From positions 1 to 5,911 of the forward strand of contig DASSSO010000167.1 of the NCBI GenBank assembly GCA_035776735.1: 5,911 nucleotides of DNA, read 5' to 3'. Both the position numbers and the translations under genes were made by a program. This document shows positions 1-5,579 of the stretch, piece after piece (the first letter of the stretch is position 1; each line of letters starts with the position of its first letter). The notes beneath the pieces were generated by a model. It was not told where the DNA came from. It ran no database searches and worked only from the letters and a program-made list of their open reading frames with translations. Origin of the DNA: JACDAN01 sp035776735 (lineage in GTDB: Bacteria > Actinomycetota > Thermoleophilia > Gaiellales > Gaiellaceae).

Positions 1-222
1 GGGCCGGCGACTGAGGTCGCCGAGCGCTTTGCGGCCGGCGCAAAGGGCGAGATCACGCTCGTGGTCGGGCCCGCCTCCGTCCCGGCCGAGCCCGAGCCGG
101 ACGAGGCGCTGGCGGCGGTCGCGATGCTCGTGCGCGGGGGAAGCTCGCGGAAGACGGCCGCCGACGTCGTCTCGCGGCTGACCGGCGTGCCGCGCAAGCG
201 GCTTTACGACGCGTCGCTGTAG
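1..222 (+). CDS. rsmI: 16S rRNA (cytidine(1402)-2'-O)-methyltransferase RsmI, C-terminal part
   Basis: Partial gene: the frame is open from base 1 and ends at TAG 220-222, giving the last 73 residues. RsmI is a SAM-dependent methyltransferase that 2'-O-methylates C1402 of 16S rRNA in the decoding centre. The visible part starts at the end of the catalytic tetrapyrrole-methylase-like domain, where GEITLVVGP matches the family's typical 'KGE(F/I)TLVV.G' strand. An acidic linker (about residues 26-36) follows, then a small C-terminal helical domain with the run MLVRGGSSRKTAADVVSRL and the ending GVPRKRLYDASL, which is characteristic of RsmI (family consensus roughly 'G.S.K.AA..VA...G..K..VY..AL'). 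The catalytic core lies outside the window. The neighbouring metG and rsmA fit the usual actinobacterial rsmI-metG-tatD-ksgA order. Identification rests on this tail plus context and is fairly secure. Confidence 0.9.
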   Translation, partial: GPATEVAERFAAGAKGEITLVVGPASVPAEPEPDEALAAVAMLVRGGSSRKTAADVVSRLTGVPRKRLYDASL

Positions 223-228
223 CCTTCT

Positions 229-257
229 TTGACAACAGCCGACCGCCTTGCTACCTT
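229..257 (+). promoter_or_regulatory. Sigma-70-type promoter for the M23-like gene, probably leaderless
   Basis: A perfect -35 TTGACA (229-234) is followed by a 17-bp spacer and the -10 hexamer TACCTT (252-257), which keeps the three most conserved -10 positions (T1, A2, T6). Only 8 nt separate the -10 from the ATG at 266, so the expected transcription start falls at or within a base or two of that ATG. No Shine-Dalgarno sequence is present between 223 and 265. This predicts a leaderless mRNA and supports ATG 266 over the upstream in-frame TTG at 248, which lies in the promoter spacer. Confidence 0.7.
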
Positions 258-265
258 CGCCGGCG

Positions 266-1525
266 ATGTTCGCACGACTGACAACGGCACTCGCGATCGC
301 GGCCCTCGCCGTCCCACCGGCGGGGCTCGCCTGGACCTGGCCCGCTGACGGCGAGATCCTGCGCGGATTCGACTACGGCGGCGGCGCGTACACGGCGTCG
401 GGGCACCGCGGCGTCGACATCGGCGGAGCCGTGGGCTCTGCGGTGCGCGCGCCGGCCGCGGGACGGGTGTCGTTCGCCGGCTCGCTGCCCACGAACGGCA
501 GGACGGTGTCGATCCGGACCCCGGACGGCTGGGCGGTGACGCTCACGCATCTGGGGTCGATCGCGGTCTCGGCCGGGGACGGAGTGGCGGAGGGCGAGCC
601 GGTCGGGGCGATCGGCGCCGGCGGCGACGAGGAGCCTTCCCACGTCCAGCTCGGTGTTCGGCGGGCGGACGACCCGCGTGGCTACGTCGACCCGCTGACG
701 CTGCTGCCTCCACGGGCGGCGGCGCCGGCTCCCCCGGCGGTTCCTGCGGCTGTCGGCCCCGGACGGCAGGCAGCACCCGTCGGCGGCGAGTTCGGGAGCG
801 GCGAGGTCGGGAGCGGCGCGGCGCCCACGCCGGACGAACCCTTGCGGGGAACGGCGCCTTCCGGCGCGCAGCCGTCGGTCGTCCGCCCGTCGCGGCGCCT
901 TCGCGCGGGGGCCGCGGTATCGGCAGCGCCACGCCCGCTCGGACCTCGGCCGCGCACGCGTACGCCGCGGCGTCCGAAAGCGGCAGCGGTGGCGAGGGAT
1001 CCGGCCAGTCCGGCGGCCTCGACCGTTCGCCGGTCCCGGCGCCGGGCCACGAGCGAGCCTGCGGTGGCCCGTCCCACGGTGTCTTCGGTGACCTCACCTC
1101 CCGCCGAGGCCGAGGTGCCGGCGCCTCCGCAGGCGGCGCCCGCGGTCGACAGGTCGCGTCCGCCCTGGCCGCTCGGGGTCGCCGCGCTGCTCGTGCTCGC
1201 CGCGCTGGTGGCGCTGCGCCACGGGCGAACGGGCCTGGCGCCGGCTCGGGTCACCGACAGACCCGCCCCTATCATGGACGCCGATGACCTTCTACCTGAC
1301 AACACCGATCTACTACGTGAACTCGACGCCGCACATCGGGCATGCGTACACCACGCTCGCGGCGGACATCCTCGTGCGCCATCACGAGCAGCGCGCCGAG
1401 GACACGTTCTTCCTCACGGGCACGGACGAGCACGCATCGAAGGTCTATCGAGTCGCCGAGGAAGAGGGTCTCGACCCGAAGGTGTACGTCGACCAGATCG
1501 CCGAGAAGTGGCGGGATGTCCCTGA
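266..1525 (+). CDS. Exported/anchored M23 (LytM-like) peptidase-family protein, probably degenerate active site; C-terminal end uncertain
   Basis: From ATG 266 the open frame encodes 419 residues. Residues 1-22 form a signal peptide (hydrophobic core ALAIAALAV, likely cleavage after GLA). Residues about 25-150 are an M23/LytM domain, a fold that cleaves peptidoglycan cross-bridge peptides. It shows the Zn motif HRGVD (H47, D51), the THL motif (H95) and an ending YVDPLTLLP. The usual HxH motif reads HVQ (H126-V-Q128), so the second histidine, normally a zinc ligand, is Gln. The protein may therefore be inactive and act as a binding or activator module, as in EnvC/NlpD-type factors. Residues about 150-300 are a low-complexity Ala/Pro/Arg linker, and about 302-319 a single transmembrane helix (WPLGVAALLVLAALVAL). 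After that the frame runs about 240 nt into metG and ends at 1525. That tail is compositionally a shadow of metG, so the natural end is doubtful. One alternative is a one-base shift into the frame ending at TGA 1285-1287, which overlaps the metG ATG. Family assignment is good; activity and C-terminus are uncertain. Confidence 0.7.
   Translation: MFARLTTALAIAALAVPPAGLAWTWPADGEILRGFDYGGGAYTASGHRGVDIGGAVGSAVRAPAAGRVSFAGSLPTNGRTVSIRTPDGWAVTLTHLGSIAVSAGDGVAEGEPVGAIGAGGDEEPSHVQLGVRRADDPRGYVDPLTLLPPRAAAPAPPAVPAAVGPGRQAAPVGGEFGSGEVGSGAAPTPDEPLRGTAPSGAQPSVVRPSRRLRAGAAVSAAPRPLGPRPRTRTPRRPKAAAVARDPASPAASTVRRSRRRATSEPAVARPTVSSVTSPPAEAEVPAPPQAAPAVDRSRPPWPLGVAALLVLAALVALRHGRTGLAPARVTDRPAPIMDADDLLPDNTDLLRELDAAHRACVHHARGGHPRAPSRAARRGHVLPHGHGRARIEGLSSRRGRGSRPEGVRRPDRREVAGCP
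1270..1275 (+). promoter_or_regulatory. Candidate -10 element (TATCAT) for metG, leaderless spacing
   Basis: TATCAT matches the TATAAT consensus at five of six positions and lies 8 nt before the metG ATG at 1284, the same spacing as the promoter at 229-257. It would start transcription at or next to the start codon. No good -35 is visible at 16-18 bp upstream, and no clear Shine-Dalgarno precedes 1284. It would give metG and the genes behind it their own promoter, independent of the upstream gene. Support is the hexamer and spacing only. Confidence 0.45.
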
Positions 1526-2798
1526 GCAGGTCGGCGCGGACATCGACTTCTTCATCCGGACGACCGACGACGGCCACAAGCGGTTCGTCCAGGAGTTCGT
1601 CCAGCGGATCTACGACAACGGGGACATCTACGAGGACACGTACGCGGGTCTCTACTGCGTCGGCTGCGAGGCGTTCAAGAACGAGGACGAGCTCGTGGAC
1701 GGCAAGTGCCCGGAGCACGACACCGTCCCCGAGTGGATCGAGGAGAAGAACTACTTCTTCCGCCTGTCGAAGTACCAGGAGCCGCTCCTTCAGCTCTACG
1801 ACGAGCAGCCGGACTTCGTCCTTCCGGACTTCCGCCGCAACGAGGCGCGCAGCTTCATCTCCGGGGGCCTGCAGGACTTCAGCCTGAGCAGGGCGGGGCA
1901 GCCGTGGGGCGTCCCGGTCCCCTGGGATCCCGAGCAGGTCGTCTACGTGTGGGTCGACGCGCTGATCAACTACCTCAGCGCACTCACGTACGCACGACCG
2001 GGAGAGGACCTTCGCGAGCGCTACTGGCCCGAGGTCCGACACCTGATCGGCAAGGACATCCTTCGCTTCCACTGCGTCTACTGGCCGGCGCTGCTGCTCT
2101 CGGCCGGCTACGACGTGCCGCGCCGGATCTTCGTGCACGGCTACCTCCTGCTCGACGACCGGAAGATCGGGAAGTCGCTCGGGAACGTGATCGACCCGCT
2201 GGAGCTGGTCGACGTCTACGGCTCCGACGCCGTCCGCTATTGGGCGACGCGCTCGGTGCAGTTCGGCCAGGACGGCTCGGTTTCGATCGACTCGCTCCAC
2301 GAGCGCTACGAGCGCGAGCTGGGCAACGACCTCGGCAACCTCGTCTCGAGGACGACCGCGATGATCGCCAAGTACCGCGACGGGCGGGTCCCGATCGCGC
2401 CGGGCGCAGAGGGTGCGCCTTCGCTCGATCACCTGGGCGACGAGGTGGCGAAGCGGCTGGACGTCTTCGACCTCACGGGAGCAATCGAGCTGATCTGGGA
2501 CTCGGTCCGCGCGCTGAACAAGTTCGTCACCGACACGAAGCCGTGGGAGCTCGCGAAGGACGGCGCGAACGACGAGCTCGACCGCGTGCTCTACGGGCTC
2601 GCCGACGGCATCAGGGTCGTCGCGGTCGCGCTGCACGCGTACCTGCCGGAGACCACGCCGCGCATCCTCCGTGCGCTCGGCCAGCCGGAGGACTTCGGCT
2701 GGCCGCGTGTCGCGCCCGGGCAGACGGCGGAGGCGGAGGGCGTCGAGTCGGCCGAACCGCTCTTTCCGCGCGTCGAGGCGCCCGCAGCCGCTGCGTGA
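1284..2798 (+). CDS. metG: Methionyl-tRNA synthetase
   Basis: Encodes 504 residues of a class I aminoacyl-tRNA synthetase that charges tRNA-Met (initiator and elongator) with methionine using ATP, in the cytoplasm. The start MTFYLTTPIYYVNSTPHIGH places the HIGH signature at residues 17-20. A single zinc knuckle with ligands C125, C128, C142 and H145 (CVGC...CPEH) marks the short Thermus-type MetRS rather than the two-knuckle E. coli type. The run VWVDALINYLSAL is the conserved methionine-pocket region. The KMSKS loop reads KIGKS (294-298) followed by LGNVIDP. The rest is the helical anticodon-binding domain, with the typical NKFVTDTKPWELAK segment. The protein ends in a Pro/Ala tail with no C-terminal EMAP/Trbp111-like tRNA-binding domain, normal for short forms. 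ATG 1284 is favoured because the family N-terminus begins right there. The stop overlaps the tatD start, so metG probably heads a four-gene operon. Confidence 0.97.
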   Translation: MTFYLTTPIYYVNSTPHIGHAYTTLAADILVRHHEQRAEDTFFLTGTDEHASKVYRVAEEEGLDPKVYVDQIAEKWRDVPEQVGADIDFFIRTTDDGHKRFVQEFVQRIYDNGDIYEDTYAGLYCVGCEAFKNEDELVDGKCPEHDTVPEWIEEKNYFFRLSKYQEPLLQLYDEQPDFVLPDFRRNEARSFISGGLQDFSLSRAGQPWGVPVPWDPEQVVYVWVDALINYLSALTYARPGEDLRERYWPEVRHLIGKDILRFHCVYWPALLLSAGYDVPRRIFVHGYLLLDDRKIGKSLGNVIDPLELVDVYGSDAVRYWATRSVQFGQDGSVSIDSLHERYERELGNDLGNLVSRTTAMIAKYRDGRVPIAPGAEGAPSLDHLGDEVAKRLDVFDLTGAIELIWDSVRALNKFVTDTKPWELAKDGANDELDRVLYGLADGIRVVAVALHAYLPETTPRILRALGQPEDFGWPRVAPGQTAEAEGVESAEPLFPRVEAPAAAA

Positions 2799-3529
2799 TC
2801 GACACGCACGCGCACCTGCACGCGTGCGCGGATCCGATCGAGGAGCTCGTACGTCGCGCCCGCGAGGCGGGCGTCGACCGAATCCTCGAGGTCGGCGCCT
2901 GGCCGGGATCGTGGTCGCAGGTCGTCGACTTCTGCGTGCGGACGGAGGGCGTGTGGCCGATCCTCGGGATCCATCCGCACGACGCTGGCGGCGCGGACCC
3001 CTCGCAGCTCGAGGCGCTCCGCGACCTCGACCCGGTCGCCGTCGGCGAGACCGGGCTCGACTACTACCGTGACTACGCGCCCCGCGAAGCACAGCGCCAG
3101 CTCTTCCAGGCGCACCTCGCGATCGCCGAGGAGCTCGAGAAGCCGGTCGTGATCCACTGCCGCGCGGCGGACGCGGACGTGGCCCGGGCGCTGGGGGACT
3201 TCGACGGAACCGCGATCCTGCACTGCTTCTCGTCGCCCGGCCTCCTGACGCCGGCGCTCGAGCGCGGCTATTACGTCTCGTTCGCCGGCAACGTCACGTA
3301 CCCGAACGCGTACGACGTCCGAACGGCGGCCCGCGAGGTGCCGGACGACCGGCTGCTCGCGGAGACGGACAGCCCGTACCTGTCGCCCCAGCCGCGGCGG
3401 GGCCGCCCGAACGAGCCGGCCAACCTCGTCCACACGGTCGCGGCGCTCGCCGAGCTCAGGGGCGTCGAGGCCGACGACTTGGCCGCGCAGATCGACCGCA
3501 ACGCCGACGCCGCCTTCGGCCTGGCGTGA
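2795..3529 (+). CDS. tatD: TatD-family metal-dependent hydrolase (DNase)
   Basis: Encodes 244 residues, slightly short for the family (about 255-265). TatD proteins are cytoplasmic TIM-barrel hydrolases of the amidohydrolase superfamily. Characterised members have metal-dependent 3'-5' DNase activity, while the role of actinobacterial members is not settled. All expected metal-site motifs are present: DTHAHL (H5, H7), GIHPH (58-62), GETGLDYYRD with E85, IHCR with H121, LHCFSS with H143, and ETDSPYLSP with D192, followed by NEPAN. The GTG at 2795 is chosen because the family begins 'M-(I/L)-(I/V)-D-(T/S)-H-x-H' at exactly this point. The frame is open far upstream within metG, but that extension is a metG shadow with no family similarity. 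The start overlaps the metG stop as GTGA, and no Shine-Dalgarno is visible, so translation is probably coupled to metG. A tatD gene beside metG and ksgA is a common bacterial arrangement. Confidence 0.95.
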   Translation: MIDTHAHLHACADPIEELVRRAREAGVDRILEVGAWPGSWSQVVDFCVRTEGVWPILGIHPHDAGGADPSQLEALRDLDPVAVGETGLDYYRDYAPREAQRQLFQAHLAIAEELEKPVVIHCRAADADVARALGDFDGTAILHCFSSPGLLTPALERGYYVSFAGNVTYPNAYDVRTAAREVPDDRLLAETDSPYLSPQPRRGRPNEPANLVHTVAALAELRGVEADDLAAQIDRNADAAFGLA

Positions 3530-4314
3530 GCGACCTGCCTGCACCGAGGAAGGAGCTCGGTCAGCACTTCCTCGTCGACGAGAACATCGTCCGCGTCATC
3601 GGGCGGCTCGCAGACCTTCGCGAGGACGACGTCGTGCTCGAGATCGGCCCGGGCCGGGGCGTCCTGACCGCGTTCCTCGCCGGGCACGCCGGCCTCGTCC
3701 ACGCCGTCGAGCTCGACCGCCGGCTCGAGCCGTACCTCCGGAGGCGGTTCGCGGAGGCGGAGAACGTCCGGCTCCACTTCGCCGACGCCCTCCAGCTCGA
3801 CCCGGCGGAGCTCGATCCGCCGCCGGCGAAGATGGTCTCCAACCTGCCGTACAACGTCGCGACCCCGATCGTCGTCGAGAGCCTCGAACGGCTGCCCAGC
3901 GTGACCTTCTGGTGCGTGATGGTGCAGCGAGAGGTCGCCGACCGCTTCTTCGCCCAGCCGGGGACGAAGGCGTACGGCGCGGTCTCCGTCCTGATCCAGC
4001 TCGTGGCCGAGCGGACCGGCTTCCACCCGGTCTCCCGCGAGGTCTTCCGCCCGCGTCCGAACGTCGACTCCGCGCTCGTCGCCTTCCGGCGCCGAGACGA
4101 GCCGCCGCCGGTCCCGTGGCGCGAGCTGAAGCCGGTCGTCGAGGCGGCGTTCGCGCATCGCCGGAAACGGCTCCCGAACTCGCTCGAGCTCGCGGGCCTC
4201 GCCGGCAGACGGAAGGCCGAGGCGGCGCTCGCCGCGATCGGCCGGCCGCCGTCCGTGCGGGCGGAGGAGCTGGCGCCGCCCGAGTTCGTCGAGCTGGCGA
4301 GCGCGCTCCGGTGA
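3526..4314 (+). CDS. rsmA: 16S rRNA (adenine(1518)-N6/adenine(1519)-N6)-dimethyltransferase
   Basis: Encodes 262 residues of the KsgA/Dim1 family. The enzyme transfers four methyl groups from SAM to A1518 and A1519 in the helix 45 loop of 16S rRNA, late in 30S assembly; loss of activity gives kasugamycin resistance. Motifs in order: KELGQHFLVD (9-18); SAM motif I EIGPGRGVLT (39-48); the acidic residue of VELD (E62); FAD (85-87); catalytic motif IV NLPYN (106-110); VQREVADR (133-140); FRPRPNVDS (174-182); and the C-terminal FAHRRKRLPNSL (209-220), a variant of the family's 'F..RRK.L.N.L'. The last roughly 50 residues form the small helical rRNA-binding domain. GTG 3526 overlaps the tatD stop as GTGA and gives a normal family N-terminus. 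No Shine-Dalgarno is evident, so coupling to tatD is likely. The following ispE is joined in the same way. Confidence 0.97.
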   Translation: MSDLPAPRKELGQHFLVDENIVRVIGRLADLREDDVVLEIGPGRGVLTAFLAGHAGLVHAVELDRRLEPYLRRRFAEAENVRLHFADALQLDPAELDPPPAKMVSNLPYNVATPIVVESLERLPSVTFWCVMVQREVADRFFAQPGTKAYGAVSVLIQLVAERTGFHPVSREVFRPRPNVDSALVAFRRRDEPPPVPWRELKPVVEAAFAHRRKRLPNSLELAGLAGRRKAEAALAAIGRPPSVRAEELAPPEFVELASALR

Positions 4315-5111
4315 ACGAGCTGCTGGCGCCCGCGAAGCTCAACCTGGCCCTCGTCGTCGGGCCGAGAAGGCCCGACGGCAAGCACGAGGTGGCGACGGTG
4401 CTCCAGCGCCTCGCTCTCGCCGACACCGTGGCGCTCGAGCCGGCCGACGAGCTTTGCGTCGAAGGCTTCGCGCAGGACACGCTCGTGCGCCGAGCGCTGG
4501 AGCTCGTCGCCGAGCGGGCAGCTGCGGAGCCCCGCTGGCGCGCGACGATCGAGAAGCGGATTCCGGTCGCCGCCGGGCTCGGCGGGGGCAGCTCGGACGC
4601 GGCGGCCGCGCTTCGGCTCGCCAGCGAGGTGCTCGGCGCGCCCTTTTCCGCCCACGATCTGTTCGCGCTCGGCGCGGAGCTGGGCGCCGACGTCCCGTTC
4701 TTCCTGACCGCCGGGCCGCAGCTCGGCGAGGAGGACGGCACGCGGCTGAGGCCGCTCGACCTCCCGCAGGACTACTGGGTCGTGGTCGTGATGCCGCACG
4801 GCGAGGCCAAGAGGTCCACCGCCGCCGTCTACGAGGACTTCGACCGCCGCGGAGGCGCCGAGGGCTTCGAAGAGCGTCGCGCCGGGCTGCACCGCGCGCT
4901 CATGCTCGGCGACCTCGCCGCGCTCCCCCCGAACGATCTCGCCTCCTCTCCTCTCACCGAGGAGCTTCGCGAGCTGGGCGCGTTCCGCGCGGACGTCACC
5001 GGGGCAGGCCCGGCGGTCTACGGGCTCTTCGCCGAGGAGGCGCAGGCCGTCACCGCGGCCGCCTCGCTCGACGCCCGCGGGGAGGTCTGGGTCACGGCAC
5101 CAGGCTGGTAG
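4311..5111 (+). CDS. ispE: 4-diphosphocytidyl-2-C-methyl-D-erythritol kinase
   Basis: Encodes 266 residues of a GHMP-family kinase that phosphorylates the 2-hydroxyl of CDP-methylerythritol with ATP, a middle step of the cytoplasmic MEP pathway to IPP and DMAPP. Visible motifs: APAKLNLAL (6-14) with catalytic Lys9; RPDGKHEV (20-27); the GHMP ATP-binding loop PVAAGLGGGSSDAAAAL (85-101); LGADVPFFL (124-132) with catalytic Asp127; and the C-terminal Gly-rich GAGPAVYGLF (231-240). Counting from the catalytic Lys, Lys24 occupies the place of E. coli Tyr25, which stacks on the substrate cytosine; the neighbouring His25 is kept. Tyr174 probably matches E. coli Phe185 on the other face. GTG 4311 overlaps the rsmA stop as GTGA. 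The open frame continues upstream inside rsmA, but family similarity begins here. Direct ksgA-ispE adjacency is widespread in actinobacteria. Confidence 0.96.
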   Translation: MNELLAPAKLNLALVVGPRRPDGKHEVATVLQRLALADTVALEPADELCVEGFAQDTLVRRALELVAERAAAEPRWRATIEKRIPVAAGLGGGSSDAAAALRLASEVLGAPFSAHDLFALGAELGADVPFFLTAGPQLGEEDGTRLRPLDLPQDYWVVVVMPHGEAKRSTAAVYEDFDRRGGAEGFEERRAGLHRALMLGDLAALPPNDLASSPLTEELRELGAFRADVTGAGPAVYGLFAEEAQAVTAAASLDARGEVWVTAPGW

Positions 5112-5114
5112 CGT
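5106..5114 (+). promoter_or_regulatory. Extended -10 promoter overlapping the ispE stop
   Basis: TGG followed by TAGCGT (5109-5114) is an extended -10 (TGn) motif whose first three -10 bases are the ispE stop codon TAG. The ATG of the next gene is 7 nt downstream of the hexamer and no Shine-Dalgarno lies between, so a leaderless mRNA is predicted. No convincing -35 is seen, which is tolerable for extended -10 promoters. The call rests on motif and spacing only. Confidence 0.45.
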
Positions 5115-5121
5115 CAGACGG

Positions 5122-5475
5122 ATGATCGAGCAGCCGGTCCTCGAGCACGGCTCGACCCGTGGCGGGCGCTGGCTGCGCCGCCACCGGACGCAGTTTGCGG
5201 TCGTCATCGCCCTCGCCGAGGCGATCCTGCTCGTCACCGGCGCGATCAGCCGCCCGCTCGCCCTCCTCGTCGCCGTCGTGGTGATTCTCGGCTACCTCTG
5301 GCTGGGACGCAGACTCCGGCCGCAGGTGGCGCACGACGTCTTCTGGATCGCCGCCGTGTCGCAGGCGCTCGTCGCGCTCGTGCCTCTCCTCCTCGCCGTG
5401 CTGACCGGCCTCGCTTTCCTGGCGGTGGCGGTCCTCGCCGTCGTCGCGCTCATCGTCCTGTTCACCCGCCGCTAG
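5122..5475 (+). CDS. Small four-helix integral membrane protein, function unknown
   Basis: Encodes 117 residues and I do not recognise a family. The N-terminus is hydrophilic and basic (residues 1-24, with GRWLRRHR). Four hydrophobic segments follow: about 25-42, 46-62, 73-94 and 96-114. A short basic loop (GRRLRP, 62-67) lies between helices 2 and 3, and the protein ends in TRR. Under the positive-inside rule the N-terminus, this loop and the C-terminus all face the cytoplasm, consistent with four spans. There are no obvious catalytic motifs, cysteines or charged residues inside the helices apart from Glu33 in helix 1. The GC-rich third positions match its neighbours, so it looks like a genuine native gene. 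ATG 5122 is 10 nt after the ispE stop and probably starts a leaderless transcript. Its position beside ispE and glmU could suggest an envelope role, but that is only context. Confidence 0.8.
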   Translation: MIEQPVLEHGSTRGGRWLRRHRTQFAVVIALAEAILLVTGAISRPLALLVAVVVILGYLWLGRRLRPQVAHDVFWIAAVSQALVALVPLLLAVLTGLAFLAVAVLAVVALIVLFTRR

Positions 5476-5478
5476 ACT
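5473..5478 (+). promoter_or_regulatory. Candidate -10 element (TAGACT) for the tRNA region
   Basis: TAGACT matches TATAAT at four positions (T1, A2, A4, T6) and begins with the stop codon of the membrane-protein gene (5473-5475). It is the best -10-like hexamer I find upstream of tRNA-Gln; none is convincing in the 60 bp directly before the tRNA. Transcription from here would start near 5485 and give a tRNA precursor with about 140 nt of structured leader. There is no good -35 at 16-18 bp. Confidence 0.3.
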
Positions 5479-5507
5479 CACGCATCGGTCGGCACCACTC
5501 TTCCTTT

Positions 5508-5531
5508 TGGGGCGTAGCCAAGTGCTGAGGC
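5508..5531 (+). repeat. Partial duplicate of the tRNA-Gln 5' half (tRNA remnant)
   Basis: The first 17 nt (TGGGGCGTAGCCAAGTG, 5508-5524) are identical to 5627-5643. Over 24 nt the match to 5627-5650 is 22/24, covering the acceptor 5' strand and the D-arm. The second of the two adjacent D-loop guanines is changed (GG to GC), and neither an anticodon arm nor a matching 3' acceptor strand follows, so it cannot fold as a tRNA. It is most simply read as the remnant of a tandem tRNA-Gln duplication. Confidence 0.8.
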
Positions 5532-5546
5532 GTCGCTTGCGATGCC
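5529..5546 (+). other. Short hairpin next to the tRNA remnant
   Basis: GGCGTC (5529-5534) can pair with GATGCC (5541-5546), with one G-U pair and a GCTTGC apex that can close by a further pair. It shares bases with the long-range pairing 5530-5536/5587-5593, so the two folds are mutually exclusive. Confidence 0.4.
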
Positions 5547-5554
5547 GATTTGGG

Positions 5555-5579
5555 GGCCCGTCGGCTTCGCCGGCGGGCC
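5555..5579 (+). terminator. Strong GC hairpin, possible terminator or attenuator
   Basis: GGCCCGTCGGC (5555-5565) pairs with GCCGGCGGGCC (5569-5579) over 11 base pairs, with one G-U wobble and a 3-nt TTC loop. There is no U-run after it (GTTGCTC follows), so it is not a canonical intrinsic terminator. GC-rich actinobacteria do use U-poor hairpins. It could end the transcript of the membrane-protein gene, or be a structural element in the tRNA leader. Confidence 0.4.

Noticed and set aside
248..265. Alternative TTG start at 248 for the M23-like protein
   Set aside because: TTG 248 lies inside the promoter between the -35 and -10, upstream of the predicted transcription start. ATG 266 gives a standard signal peptide.
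2163..2177. MetRS KMSKS loop reading KIGKS as a sign of a non-canonical synthetase
   Set aside because: Both lysines and the final serine are kept, and the second and third positions vary among class I synthetases. HIGH and the zinc knuckle are intact, so normal MetRS activity is expected.
1706..2794. Upstream extension of the tatD frame inside metG
   Set aside because: The translation before 2795 is an Arg/Ala/Gly-rich metG shadow, while the TatD family starts exactly at the GTG 2795 (IDTHAHL).
1272..3092. Long minus-strand open frame (606 codons) opposite metG and tatD
   Set aside because: It is Arg/Asp/Val-rich with no motifs, and covers metG and tatD, whose + strand frames carry full family signatures. 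Long antisense frames are expected in GC-rich DNA with G/C third positions.
3912..4310. Upstream extension of the ispE frame inside rsmA
   Set aside because: The extension has no IspE similarity; the family N-terminus (APAKLNL) begins just after GTG 4311, at the rsmA stop.
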